Positions 14,521 through 23,639 of a DNA stretch of 34,887 bases are shown piece after piece (position 1 is the stretch's first letter; each line of letters begins with the position of its first letter). This DNA comes from an uncultured Bacteroidota bacterium. GTDB taxonomy: Bacteria; Bacteroidota; Bacteroidia; Chitinophagales; Saprospiraceae. Location of the stretch: contig CAIYFY010000335.1 of NCBI GenBank assembly GCA_903925535.1, forward strand, positions 1 through 34,887, read 5' to 3'. Below the pieces are notes generated by a model, which was not told the DNA's origin, did no database searches, and worked only from the letters and a program-made list of their open reading frames with translations. The position numbers and the translations under genes are program-made.

Positions 14521-17319
14521 ATGAGGTTTTACCTTCCTGTTCTGTTCTTTTTTACCTGCTCGGTTTCTCTTCTGCAGGCTCAGGCCCCCGCACGCATAAA
14601 CATACGAGGTGTGGCTACCGATACGCTGGCCAACGAACTCGCCTACGCAACGGTAATGCTGCTTAATCCGAAAGATACAACGCTCGTCAGTTTCACCAGA
14701 AGTGATGACAAGGGAGTATTCTCTTTCAAGGGCGTAAAAAACACCCCATACCTGCTCAAAATCACTTATGTAGGGTATCTTCCTTTTCAGAAGCACCTCG
14801 ATATTTCCGAAAATGAAACGAACGATCTGGGCAACCTGATGATCAAACCTATCTCCAATGAACTGATGGAGGTGGTCATCAAGACGGCCAAGGCTCCCCT
14901 GCGCATTCACGGCGATACCATAGAATATGATGCCACCACGTTCAAGGTGCCTCCGGGCTCAACGGTGGAAGACTTGCTACGCCGGCTGCCGGGTATAGAG
15001 CTGGATGCCGATGGCAATATCAAGGCGCAAGGCAAGGAGGTGAACAAGGTATATGTTGACGGAAAGACGTTCTTCAGCGATGACCCAAAGGCTGCTACCA
15101 AAAATCTGGGTGCCGAAACGATCTCCAAAGTACAGGTTTTCAACGAAAAGTCGGAACAGGCGCGCCTCACCGGGGTGGACGACGGAAAGAAGGACAAGGT
15201 GATGAACCTCGAACTGAAAGCCGAGTTCAAGAAGGGGTCTTTCGGCAAGATTTCAGCCGCTGCAGGTACCGACGACCGCCTTGCAGGCAGAGGTAACTAC
15301 AACAAATTCAATGAAAAAGAACAGTTGTCGTTCATCGCCTATGGTAATAACATCAACCAGACGGGTGTAAACTGGGAAGATTACGGCGAATTCAAGGGAC
15401 AAAATACGTTCAGCAATCAGGATAACGGAGACTTCGGTTTCGGACAGAGCGGCGGAAGGTTCTTTATGATGGGGGGCGATGAGGATGTGCCCATGAGCTG
15501 GTTCGACGGCCGAGGATTTACCGAAAACTATGGCGGCGGAGCCAACTACAACTTCGACAACAGAAAGTCCAAGTTCAATGTCAGTTATTTCTACAACCAG
15601 ACCGATCTGACCCTCGACCAGTTCTCCGAAAGACAGACTTTCCTGTCGGATACTTCTTTCTACAATACGGATACCCTCTCCAAAACCGATTTCAGGGGCA
15701 ATCACAGTCTGTCAACCCGTGTTGAGCACAATATTGACTCTTCAGATGTTATCATAGTCAAATTCAGCGGGCGACTGGGTTCCAATAACTCAGCCGACAG
15801 GCAGTTTCAGCTTTTTTCAGACAGCGATTACCGGCCGGTTAATTCCCTGAATGTGCAAAACAGTACTTCCACAGACAACTGGCGCGTATCGGCCTCTTCC
15901 ATCTACAGACATAAATTCAGAAAAAAAGGTCGTTCATTTGCCTTGAGTGCAGGCTTCAACGGCAGCCAGACCGATGCGACGGATAACCTGCTCTCGAGCA
16001 ACTCGCTGGCTCCGCTGGCCATACGACAGCAGAACAACGGGGAAACCGGCGCCCGACAGTACAAGTCAAGTATGCTCTTCACCGAGCCACTCACCAAGCG
16101 CTGGTACTGGGAAACCTTCTACAATTTAAACCAGACAGAGAATCAGGTGAATCGCCAGGTGGATAACCCGGAAACGCCCGGTCAGCGTATTGACAGCCTG
16201 AGTATATTCTACGATAACACGATACTCGTCAATCGCCTGGGATCGGTAATCAGGTATGGCTATGAAGGACTGAATGTATCGTTCGGACTGGCCGGACAGC
16301 AGATAAGGCTTGATGGCGCGTATGCGCGCGACAGAAATGAACCGCTGCTCACTTCACCGATCAGCAATACTTACAATAATCTGATACCAAGGGTTGACTT
16401 CAACTATGAGTTTCCCAACAATATGAGTGTGGGCATGGGCTACAACTACTCGGTAGATCAGCCGCAGTTCCAGCAGCTGCAACCAGTACCCAATGTCAAT
16501 AACCCCGCTTTCCGCACAGTGGGCAATCCAGACCTTGATCCTGAAACAAGGCATGGCTTCGGGCTGGATCTCTCCTACTGGAATCCGGCCAACTTTGCCC
16601 ATTTCAGTGTCTGGAGCAATTACTCCCTGTACGACACCAAAATTGTGGAGAGCCAGACCACCGAATTTGTGAATAATGTGGTGCGGATTACATCAAAACC
16701 GGAGAATATCAACGGGGGAACCAATTTTTCGACGGGCTTCTGGTCAAGCTATCCGATTATCAAGACAAAACTCAGTCTGAACCTGAATGGCAATGTCGGG
16801 TTCGACCGCTCACCGGTTTATGTGAACGGACAGGAAACCCGAACTAACTCGGACAGCTACAATGTGGGGGCAGGCCTTTCTGTTACACCCGGCCAGAAAC
16901 TGGTATTCGATATTGATGCTGATTTGAACTCCACGCATACTACCTATGAAATCAGTGCAGATCTCACGCAGAATCCCGTGAACAGCAGCCTGAGTGCATC
17001 AGTGAAGTGGCAAATGTTTGATAAAACCTTCCTGGAAAGCAATGTTGCCTATTCCAGTTTCTCCAACGACAGGTTTGACTTCAACCGCGAGATAAGCATC
17101 TGGAATGCCTCTGTACGTCGACTGTTCGGTCCGAAAAACAAGATTGAAGTGCGTCTGGCTGCGTTTGATATGCTGAACCAGCGACTGACTATCAACCAGT
17201 CGGCTACACTCAATTATGTGAACCGGAGTCTTGCACCAACGCTCGCGCGCTACTTCATGCTCAGCTTGAGCTACAACGTGCGCGGATACGAAAACAAGCT
17301 CAAGAAGAATGGCTGGTAA
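14521..17319 (+). CDS. Outer membrane beta-barrel protein (CarboxypepD_reg + plug + OMP_b-brl_3 type)
   Basis: A 932-residue TonB-receptor-like protein. ATG 14521 gives a clean signal peptide (MRFYLPVLFFFTCSVSLLQA); an in-frame ATG 17 codons upstream (14470) is less likely. Residues about 24-105 form a carboxypeptidase-regulatory-like beta-sandwich (VATDTLANELAYATVMLLNP, ...ITYVGYLPFQKHL). A plug-like region follows with VEDLLRRLPGIELDADGNIK and VNKVYVDGKTFFSDDPKAA. The rest is a long barrel with many Asn- and Tyr-rich strands. Members of this group resemble TonB-dependent receptors but often lack a TonB box; the substrate is unknown. It follows the membrane AraC regulator closely and may be controlled by it. 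Confidence 0.9.
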   Translation: MRFYLPVLFFFTCSVSLLQAQAPARINIRGVATDTLANELAYATVMLLNPKDTTLVSFTRSDDKGVFSFKGVKNTPYLLKITYVGYLPFQKHLDISENETNDLGNLMIKPISNELMEVVIKTAKAPLRIHGDTIEYDATTFKVPPGSTVEDLLRRLPGIELDADGNIKAQGKEVNKVYVDGKTFFSDDPKAATKNLGAETISKVQVFNEKSEQARLTGVDDGKKDKVMNLELKAEFKKGSFGKISAAAGTDDRLAGRGNYNKFNEKEQLSFIAYGNNINQTGVNWEDYGEFKGQNTFSNQDNGDFGFGQSGGRFFMMGGDEDVPMSWFDGRGFTENYGGGANYNFDNRKSKFNVSYFYNQTDLTLDQFSERQTFLSDTSFYNTDTLSKTDFRGNHSLSTRVEHNIDSSDVIIVKFSGRLGSNNSADRQFQLFSDSDYRPVNSLNVQNSTSTDNWRVSASSIYRHKFRKKGRSFALSAGFNGSQTDATDNLLSSNSLAPLAIRQQNNGETGARQYKSSMLFTEPLTKRWYWETFYNLNQTENQVNRQVDNPETPGQRIDSLSIFYDNTILVNRLGSVIRYGYEGLNVSFGLAGQQIRLDGAYARDRNEPLLTSPISNTYNNLIPRVDFNYEFPNNMSVGMGYNYSVDQPQFQQLQPVPNVNNPAFRTVGNPDLDPETRHGFGLDLSYWNPANFAHFSVWSNYSLYDTKIVESQTTEFVNNVVRITSKPENINGGTNFSTGFWSSYPIIKTKLSLNLNGNVGFDRSPVYVNGQETRTNSDSYNVGAGLSVTPGQKLVFDIDADLNSTHTTYEISADLTQNPVNSSLSASVKWQMFDKTFLESNVAYSSFSNDRFDFNREISIWNASVRRLFGPKNKIEVRLAAFDMLNQRLTINQSATLNYVNRSLAPTLARYFMLSLSYNVRGYENKLKKNGW

Positions 17320-17330
17320 TTCCGTCGGTG

Positions 17331-18305
17331 TCAGCCATGATTGAGTGGTCTTTTTTTGATCATTCCTCCTTTGGTGTCTTTCACACTGTGCATCACCACA
17401 AACGCGGTCGGGTCAATTTTTTCCAGCTCTGTGTTTAGTTTGCTGACTTCAAGTCGGGTAATAACTGTGTAGATGATATCAATCTCTCTGGTAGGGCCCC
17501 GCTTGCCATGGCCGCGTTTGCCGTTGTAAACTGTTACCCCCCGACCCATTGTGCCGACAATCATGCGCCGGATTTCTTCGCAGTGGTTGGAAACAATAGT
17601 GACACCTATATATTCTTCTATACCCTCCACGATGAAATCAAGGGTTTTGGAAGCTGCCAGATAAGTAATCATGGAGTAGAGGGCAATTTCCACGCCGAGT
17701 AACCAGGCTGCCACACTGAAGATGATGACATTGATCACAATGATGATGTCGCCAATGGTGGCACCCAGTTTTTTACTCAGGTAAATGGCCAGCACTTCGG
17801 TTCCATCTATTACGGCCCCGCCCCGGATGGCAAATCCTATGCCCGCTCCCAGAAAAAATCCGCCGAAAACGGCCACAAGCAAATTGTCATTGGTCACATT
17901 CGGGAAAGTAACCGTAGCAAGTACCAGCGACAGTCCGGCAATGGCTATAGCCGTTTTAATGGCAAATGACCTGCCCATTACATGGTACGCCAGAATGATA
18001 AACGGGATATTGACCAGCGGAATCAGCATATACAGGGGTATCTGCGTCAGTGCAGATACAAGCAATGATATACCGGTGGCTCCACCATCAATGAAATGAT
18101 TTGTGAGGAGAAATCCCTTGAATCCGAATGCGGCTGAGAAAATTCCAATGGTTATCAGAATGATATCCTTGACCAGTCGTGTGGCAGATATCCTGAACCT
18201 GCGGTATGCCCTGGCCAGCTCAAAATCGGAGTAGCGCCTTCCAGGGTCGCCTCCCTTTTGCTTCAGGGTGGTTTGTGTCAGAATCTGGGTGAGTAACGGA
18301 TGCAT
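17331..18305 (-). CDS. YitT family membrane protein (DUF161 + DUF2179)
   Basis: A 324-residue inner membrane protein. After about 40 cytosolic residues come five or six hydrophobic segments (roughly 45-215) with the YitT hallmarks GFLLTNHFIDGGATGISLLV and GFAIRGGAVIDGTEVLAIYL. A soluble DUF2179 domain follows (about 230-315, with GRGVTVYNGKRGH and IYTVITRLEVSKL). Family function is not established; a transport role has been suggested. It converges on the beta-barrel gene with 11 bp between stops. No promoter could be assigned in the 115 bp before the MITE. Confidence 0.9.
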   Translation of the reverse strand: MHPLLTQILTQTTLKQKGGDPGRRYSDFELARAYRRFRISATRLVKDIILITIGIFSAAFGFKGFLLTNHFIDGGATGISLLVSALTQIPLYMLIPLVNIPFIILAYHVMGRSFAIKTAIAIAGLSLVLATVTFPNVTNDNLLVAVFGGFFLGAGIGFAIRGGAVIDGTEVLAIYLSKKLGATIGDIIIVINVIIFSVAAWLLGVEIALYSMITYLAASKTLDFIVEGIEEYIGVTIVSNHCEEIRRMIVGTMGRGVTVYNGKRGHGKRGPTREIDIIYTVITRLEVSKLNTELEKIDPTAFVVMHSVKDTKGGMIKKRPLNHG

Positions 18306-18421
18306 AGGCAGAAATTGGACTGTGGTCAGCCATTAAGCTTAACACATCTTGCAATCATATTGTTTATGCTCAGAGCTGTCCTGATACAGTAAAAAGTCGT
18401 TACTTTAGCGGTCGTAATAAT

Positions 18422-18576
18422 TAAGTGCTTGTTCAGGATTCTCTGCCGGTGGCAAAAACAGGCTGATTTTTGGTCAGTTTTTGCGTTTTTGAAGGCGCAT
18501 AGCCGGGATACATCACTGAAAAAAGGTGAAAATGAGCCGTTTTTGACTCGTTAAGAGAATTCTGAACAAGCACTAA
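18422..18576. mobile_element. MITE-like element, 149 bp, with TAA flanks
   Basis: The element runs 18425-18573. The left end GTGCTTGTTCAGGATTCTCT (18425-18444) is the inverse of the right end (18554-18573) with one mismatch. A weaker inverted similarity continues inward (CAAAAACaGGCTgATTTT against CAAAAACGGCTcATTTT), so the terminal repeats span about 45 bp each (18425-18470, 18529-18573). TAA lies directly outside both ends (18422-18424 and 18574-18576), which fits a 3-bp target duplication. There is no room for a transposase. It looks like a non-autonomous derivative of an insertion sequence that would be mobilised in trans; the IS family is not identified. It sits just upstream of the decayed DUF6922/AbiEii pair. 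Confidence 0.75.
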
Positions 18577-18600
18577 ATCAACCTGAAGACTATTCCGGTA

Positions 18601-18908
18601 ATGGAGGCAAAAAACTGAACATTGAAGACTTCAGTCCAGCGCTGTTTTGGGATGTTAACAAGGCGACACTGGATCCGGAGCGACATCGCAGGTTCATCAT
18701 CGAGCGTGCGCTTACGCACGGTACCTTGTCTGACTGGTTCATGGTCAAAGATTATTACGGAAAAGACTTAATCAAGGCAGAAAGCCTTGAAATTCGGTAT
18801 TTGGACAGACAAACTCTTGCTTTTTGCTCAGCCTATTTTGATGAACCACTAGAAAATTTCAGATGCTACAAACTCAGACAGTCGAGCCCCTCACACTGGG
18901 ATTACTGA
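18601..18908 (+). pseudogene. DUF6922-like antitoxin-type gene, frameshifted in a poly-A run
   Basis: From 18615 to the TGA at 18906-18908 a continuous frame reads LNIEDFSPALFWDVNKATLD, then ...RRFIIERALTHGTLSDW...YYGK...IRYLDRQTLAFCSAYFD...HWDY. This is recalled as the DUF6922 pattern of small proteins encoded next to AbiEii-type toxins in Bacteroidota. That frame has no start codon. ATG 18601 reads ATG GAG GCA AAA AAC TGA and stops at once; with seven instead of six A at 18609-18614 it would read MEAKKLNIEDF and join the main frame. So one A is missing, by mutation, sequencing error or reliance on polymerase slippage. The end overlaps the start of the toxin remnant by 46 bp. The MITE lies 25 bp upstream of the ATG and may have separated it from its promoter. 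Confidence 0.75.
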
Positions 18909-19119
18909 GAAAACTGATGCTTGATCACGGTATTCACTTTCTAAAATAATGGAAGGACATAAAATTATGTATCAACATTCGACTCTTTTTCATGTCTATA
19001 AAAGTCTTACGTGGTTTGATGATGCGGATTCGGATGCAGATCTGGAGGTGCTCGATTCCGCCTTCGATTGGGAGAAAGTCAAGATAGATATCAGGGATGC
19101 TGTGAAATCCGCTGTATAA
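18863..19119 (+). pseudogene. AbiEii/AbiGii-type nucleotidyltransferase toxin remnant
   Basis: ATG 18863 opens MLQTQTVEPLTLGLLRKLML, the typical N-terminus of AbiEii-family (DUF1814) proteins. The frame stops at 18947-18949 after 28 codons. Starting at the overlapping ATG 18949, in another frame, a 56-residue segment reads ...FHVYKSLTWFDDADSDADLE and ends DWEKVKIDIRDAVKSAV at TAA 19117-19119. This resembles the C-terminus of the same family (KSLTYFDDAE...W..VK..I...V). The nucleotidyltransferase core between them, about 150 residues with the GG-hxh motif, is gone. The locus is therefore a deletion remnant of a type IV-like toxin-antitoxin pair, not an active toxin. Family assignment rests on recalled end motifs. 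Confidence 0.7.
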
Positions 19120-19156
19120 ATCTATCGGAATTCTCCGAGTGCATTATTTTCACGGC

Positions 19157-21202
19157 ATGAAAAATACGATTTCTCTGTTTCTGGCAATTTTATTTGTCAC
19201 AACCGCTTCGGCTCAGGTACCCGAAACTCCCGATCAGCGCGCAAAAAGGATGTCTTGGTGGAAGGAGGCAAAGTTCGGACTGTTTATTCACTGGGGCATT
19301 TACTCCGTAGCTGCCGGTGAGTACAACGGACAAAAAAACTACGGCGAATGGCTGATGAATGAAGCGCGTATTCCTGTTTCGGAATACGAAAAATTCGCGC
19401 CGCAGTTCAATCCCGTGCAGTTTGATGCCGATGAGTGGGTGCGGCTCGCCCGTAATGCAGGAATGAAGTATATCGTCATTACGTCCAAGCACCACGACGG
19501 ATTCTCGATGTTCAACTCTGCCGTGAGTGATTACGATATAACCGACCGTACTCCCTTTCAGCGCGATCCGATGGCCGAGCTGGCCAGTGCCTGCCGGAAG
19601 TACGGAATGAAACTGTGCTTTTATCATTCCATTATGGACTGGCACCATCCGAAGGCCAACAAAGAGGGCTGGGCAGAATACCGCGATAAATATATGTACC
19701 CCCAACTGAAGGAGTTGCTCACCAGGTACGGCGATATCGGCGTACTCTGGTTCGACGGCGAGTGGATTGACGAGTGGACGGAAGAACAGGGCAAGGAGCT
19801 GTACCGCTACGTGAGAAGCATTCAGCCTGATCTGATTGTGAACAACAGGGTAGGGAAGGGCAGAAACGGCATGCAGGGCATGAATACGTCTGATGACGCA
19901 GCCGGAGATTTCGGAACTCCCGAACAGGAAATTCTCGGAGAGAAAAGCGATCTTGACTGGGAAAGCTGCATGACTATGAACAATCACTGGGGTTACAACA
20001 AACACGACAGGAACTTCAAATCCGCAGACGAACTGATCTGGAATATAGCAGATATCACGGCCAAGGGCGGCAATTTCCTGCTCAATATCGGTCCTACAGC
20101 ACAGGGTACATTCCCGCCCGAGTGTGTACAGCGCCTCGAAACCATCGGACAGTGGATGACCGTGAACGGAGCTTCCGTACATGGCGCGCATGCGTGGGCG
20201 CACTGGCAGGAGGGCGATGATATCAGATACAGCTCCGGCGGAAAAAACAGGGTGTTTGTGACTTTCCGCGGACAGGAAAAACAGGAATTGCTGCTCAGGA
20301 AGATACGGCCAGAAAAAGGCACCCGAATTACCATGCTCGGCTACAGCGAGCCCATGGTTTGGAAACAGACGCCCGAGGGTGCTCTGGTAGAGTTGCCACC
20401 ATTGCACAAACGTCCTCTCAATAACTGCGGCAGAGGGATATGGGTACTGCAGATTAAAGGCACCCCCGTGGCAGTTCCGGCTGCACCGCTTATTGGAACG
20501 GAGGCAGGCAGTTCACAAAAATCAGCTGTGTTTACCGGCAGACAAGTGGTTACAATAGCAGCTGAGCCGGGTGTATCTGTCCATTACACCATTGATGGAA
20601 GCGAGCCGACAGCCTCCTCCCCGATTTACTCAGGGCAATTTGAAGTAAATCAGGACTGTATCGTGCGCGCCATAGCCCGGAATGGTAACGGGGCATGCAG
20701 TGAACCGGTGGCCATGAAATGTATCAGGGCAAAGTACGGCATACGCCTGTTGACCAGCTATGCTGAAAAATATGGTGCCAGTGGCCCGTCGAGCCTGATT
20801 GATCAGGAGCGGGGAAGTACCCGCTTCACGGATGGCAAATGGCTGGGCTATGAGGGAGTGAACAGTGAAATTATCCTCGACCTCGGCGTGATTAAACGGG
20901 TACAGGGAGGCGGCTTATCTTGTCTTCGGCTTATTTCATCGTGGATATTCCTGCCTGTACAGGTTGATTTTCTGGCTTCAACTGACGGCTCCGACTTTAA
21001 ACTGGTCAAATCCATTATTCCCGATCCTGCCAGTGATTCGGATCCGGATACCAGCATTGAATTGAAGGCCGATTTCGATGTTCAGGCGCGATATATTAAG
21101 ATCGTAGCCCGGAATCAGGGCGTTTGCCCGGCATGGCACGCGGGAGCCGGCGGCAAATCGTGGTTGTTTATAGATGAAACATGGCTCACTGCTAACAATT
21201 AA
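19157..21202 (+). CDS. Alpha-L-fucosidase (GH29) with CHB_HEX-like and F5/8 type C domains
   Basis: A 681-residue exported enzyme. ATG 19157 gives the signal peptide MKNTISLFLAILFVTTASAQ; a GTG six codons upstream is less likely. The GH29 barrel (about 25-330) shows FGLFIHWGIYS, TSKHHDGFSMF (His112-His113) and VLWFDGEW with Asp200 at the usual nucleophile position. A beta-sandwich follows to about 430. Then comes a chitobiase-C-terminal-like domain (VHYTIDGSEPTASSPIYSGQ, about 455-525) and a discoidin/F5/8 type C module (about 530-678) likely to bind sugar. No T9SS tail or lipobox is seen, so a periplasmic location is inferred. It releases L-fucose from fucosides and opens the fucose operon; the next gene starts 3 bp after its stop. 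Confidence 0.95.
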   Translation: MKNTISLFLAILFVTTASAQVPETPDQRAKRMSWWKEAKFGLFIHWGIYSVAAGEYNGQKNYGEWLMNEARIPVSEYEKFAPQFNPVQFDADEWVRLARNAGMKYIVITSKHHDGFSMFNSAVSDYDITDRTPFQRDPMAELASACRKYGMKLCFYHSIMDWHHPKANKEGWAEYRDKYMYPQLKELLTRYGDIGVLWFDGEWIDEWTEEQGKELYRYVRSIQPDLIVNNRVGKGRNGMQGMNTSDDAAGDFGTPEQEILGEKSDLDWESCMTMNNHWGYNKHDRNFKSADELIWNIADITAKGGNFLLNIGPTAQGTFPPECVQRLETIGQWMTVNGASVHGAHAWAHWQEGDDIRYSSGGKNRVFVTFRGQEKQELLLRKIRPEKGTRITMLGYSEPMVWKQTPEGALVELPPLHKRPLNNCGRGIWVLQIKGTPVAVPAAPLIGTEAGSSQKSAVFTGRQVVTIAAEPGVSVHYTIDGSEPTASSPIYSGQFEVNQDCIVRAIARNGNGACSEPVAMKCIRAKYGIRLLTSYAEKYGASGPSSLIDQERGSTRFTDGKWLGYEGVNSEIILDLGVIKRVQGGGLSCLRLISSWIFLPVQVDFLASTDGSDFKLVKSIIPDPASDSDPDTSIELKADFDVQARYIKIVARNQGVCPAWHAGAGGKSWLFIDETWLTANN

Positions 21203-21205
21203 CCA

Positions 21206-22849
21206 TTGAATACGTCCTTTCTTCATATTGCACCTGCCGACAATGTACTTGTTGCGCTCAAAGATCTTCCCCCGGGCGAAGTGCTTCACTTCGGGGAGCG
21301 TGAGATTATCTTGCAGGATTCCATCCCGGCTAAACATAAAATAGCCATCACCTGTCTGGAAACAGGCGATCCCGTTTATATGTACGGGCTACTGGTGGGT
21401 CGTGCAACCCGAAGTATTCCGTCGGGCGGACTGATTTCAACGGAAAACCTGAAGCACGATGCGGGCGTTTTCGGCAAGCGGCAGAAACACTACCAGTGGC
21501 AAGCCCCTGACACGGCCAAATTCCGCGACCGCACCTTCATGGGTTACCACCGGGCCGACGGACAGGTGGGCGTGCGCAATTACTGGCTGGTCATTCCACT
21601 GGTATTCTGCGAAAACCGCAATATTCAGGTGCTGAAAGATGCCTTTCTGAAGGAATTGGGTTATGCACAGCCGGATATTTACCGGGAATACCTGCGCGAA
21701 CTGGTCACACACTATTCAGAACACGGGAGTGCCAGCGGGTTTTCTCCCGAACTGAGGTGGTCGGGCGCGTCTTCCGGAAAATTGTTTCCCAATGTGGACG
21801 GGATCAAGTTCCTCACGCACGAGAGTGGCTGCGGAGAAACCCGCGACGACTCGGAGAACCTGTGCGCCCTGCTCGCAGGATATTGCGTAAATCCGAATGT
21901 GGCAGGTATTACTGTGCTCAGTCTGGGCTGCCAGCACGCGCAAATCCAGCTTTTCAAGGAAAAACTGGCAGAAAAAGATCCTGATTTTGCCAAGCCGCTG
22001 CTCATTTTTGAACGACAAAAATGGGAAACCGAGTTCGGAATGTTAACGGAAGCCATTCGTCAGACATTCAGTGGACTGGTGGAAATAAATCGCTTTGAAA
22101 GAAAACCCGCCGGACTGGAACACCTGAGCATCGGTGTAAAATGCGGTGGATCCGATGGCTTTTCGGGGATTTCAGCCAATCCGGCCACGGGTCATGCCGC
22201 CGATCTGGTGGTAGCGCTGGGTGGAAGGGTATTCATGGCCGAATATCCGGAACTTTGCGGAGTTGAACAGGAGCTGATTGATCGCTGCGTTTCAGATAAA
22301 ACCGCTGACGATTTCATTCACCTCATGCGCGAGTACGCGCGCCGCGCGGAAGCCATCGGCGCAGGATTCGATATGAATCCCTCTCCGGGAAATATTCGCG
22401 ACGGGCTCATTACTGATGCCATTAAATCGGCAGGGGCAGCGCGGAAGGGCGGCTCCTCGCCCGTTGTTTCTGCCGTCGGATACGGAGGATACACCCGGGA
22501 AAGCGGACTGCATCTCGTGTGCACCCCCGGCAACGATGTGCTGTCAACTACCGGGATGGCAGGTGCCGGGGCTACCATTCAGTTGTTTACTACCGGACTG
22601 GGAACCGCTACCGGAAATCCGGTATCCCCCATGGTAAAGCTGTCCACCAATGACGATCTGGCCCGCAGGATGCCTGATATCATTGACATCAACTGCGGCG
22701 GTATCATTACCGGAGAAAAGACCGTTGAAAAAACCGGTGAGGAAATCCTGGAGTACATCATCGGACTTGCCAGCGGCAAAACCGAGACAAAAGCCACACT
22801 TCTGGGGCAGGATGATTTTATGTTCTGGAAACGCGGCGTATCATTGTAG
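21206..22849 (+). CDS. UxaA-family sugar acid dehydratase (putative L-fuconate dehydratase)
   Basis: A 547-residue altronate dehydratase-like protein. The start is a TTG at 21206, 3 bp after the fucosidase stop; the N-terminal SAF domain (FLHIAPADNVLVALKDLPPG, residues about 5-75) begins right there, so no later start is possible. The C-terminal UxaA domain follows, with MGYHRADGQVGVRNYWLVI, THESGCGE, SLGCQH and GVKCGGSDGFSG. UxaA enzymes dehydrate aldonic acids to 2-keto-3-deoxy acids. The gene neighbours point to L-fuconate as substrate, as proposed for the UxaA-like pair of the Campylobacter jejuni fucose locus. The fuconate dehydratase best known from Xanthomonas belongs to the unrelated enolase superfamily, and none is seen here. 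Confidence 0.87.
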   Translation: MNTSFLHIAPADNVLVALKDLPPGEVLHFGEREIILQDSIPAKHKIAITCLETGDPVYMYGLLVGRATRSIPSGGLISTENLKHDAGVFGKRQKHYQWQAPDTAKFRDRTFMGYHRADGQVGVRNYWLVIPLVFCENRNIQVLKDAFLKELGYAQPDIYREYLRELVTHYSEHGSASGFSPELRWSGASSGKLFPNVDGIKFLTHESGCGETRDDSENLCALLAGYCVNPNVAGITVLSLGCQHAQIQLFKEKLAEKDPDFAKPLLIFERQKWETEFGMLTEAIRQTFSGLVEINRFERKPAGLEHLSIGVKCGGSDGFSGISANPATGHAADLVVALGGRVFMAEYPELCGVEQELIDRCVSDKTADDFIHLMREYARRAEAIGAGFDMNPSPGNIRDGLITDAIKSAGAARKGGSSPVVSAVGYGGYTRESGLHLVCTPGNDVLSTTGMAGAGATIQLFTTGLGTATGNPVSPMVKLSTNDDLARRMPDIIDINCGGIITGEKTVEKTGEEILEYIIGLASGKTETKATLLGQDDFMFWKRGVSL

Positions 22850-22866
22850 CTTCAATTACCTTGCTT

Positions 22867-23637
22867 ATGGATAAACTGTTCAATCTGACCGGTAAAACGG
22901 CCATTATTACCGGAGGCGGAAGTGGTATTGGCCTCGCCATTTCCCGTTTGTTTGCAGCCCGGGGTGCTGCAGTCCACATCCTCGACCTTAACGACCATAC
23001 GCTGTCAGCAGCCGTTCTGGAAATTACGCAGTCGGGTGGTCAGGCTGTTGCCCATTCCTGCAGTGTATCCGATCAGTCAGCTGTGTTTTCAGTCTTTGAA
23101 TCAATCGGTCGGGTGGATATTCTGGTGAACAACGCCGGAATTGCCCACGTGGGCACCGTGGAAACTACTACAGAAGATGATCTGGACCGGTTGTACAACG
23201 TGAACATAAAAGGCGTTTATAATTGTCTGAAAGCGGCAGTTCCGATGATGCGTGCACAAGGGGGCGGGGTAGTGCTCAACATGGCATCGGTGGCTGCGCT
23301 GGTCGGTTTGCCCGACCGGTTTGCCTATTCCATGACCAAGGGGGCCGTCATGGCCATGACTATTGCCGCTGCCAAAGACCATCTGAAAGACCATATCAGG
23401 GTCAACTCCATATCTCCCGCGAGAGTACATACACCCTTTGTTGACGGGTTCATTGCCAAAAACTATCCCGGAAAAGAGGCGGAAATGTTCGAAAAACTAT
23501 CCAAAACCCAACCGATAGGCCGGATGGCCCAACCGGAAGAAATAGCCAGTCTGGCACTTTACCTTTGCTCTGATGAAGCCTCTTTTATTACCGGATGCGA
23601 TTATCCGATAGATGGCGGATTTGTTAAACTCAACAAC
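22867..23637 (+). CDS. SDR oxidoreductase (putative 2-keto-3-deoxy-L-fuconate dehydrogenase)
   Basis: A 257-residue classical short-chain dehydrogenase; the coding part plus TGA ends at 23640. The cofactor loop is TGGGSGIG (15-22), Asp40 ends beta-2 (ILD, favouring NAD+), NNAG is at 88-91, and the catalytic Ser141, Tyr154 and Lys158 (YSMTK) are all present. ATG 22867 is chosen over the in-frame TTG 22861. In the fucose pathway it would oxidise 2-keto-3-deoxy-L-fuconate to the 2,4-diketo acid, the substrate of the FAH-family enzyme whose ATG overlaps its stop (TGATG at 23638-23642). The assignment between the two SDRs is by context: this one neighbours the dehydratase and the hydrolase. Confidence 0.9.
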
Positions 23638-23639
23638 TG

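Noticed and set aside
18425..18573. Remnant of a transposase gene inside the inverted-repeat element
   Set aside because: Only 149 bp with no open frame of useful length; it fits a non-autonomous element.
19190..20407. 405-codon open frame on the minus strand inside the fucosidase gene
   Set aside because: Antisense to the GH29 domain with its catalytic motifs; no signal or domain in the antisense product.
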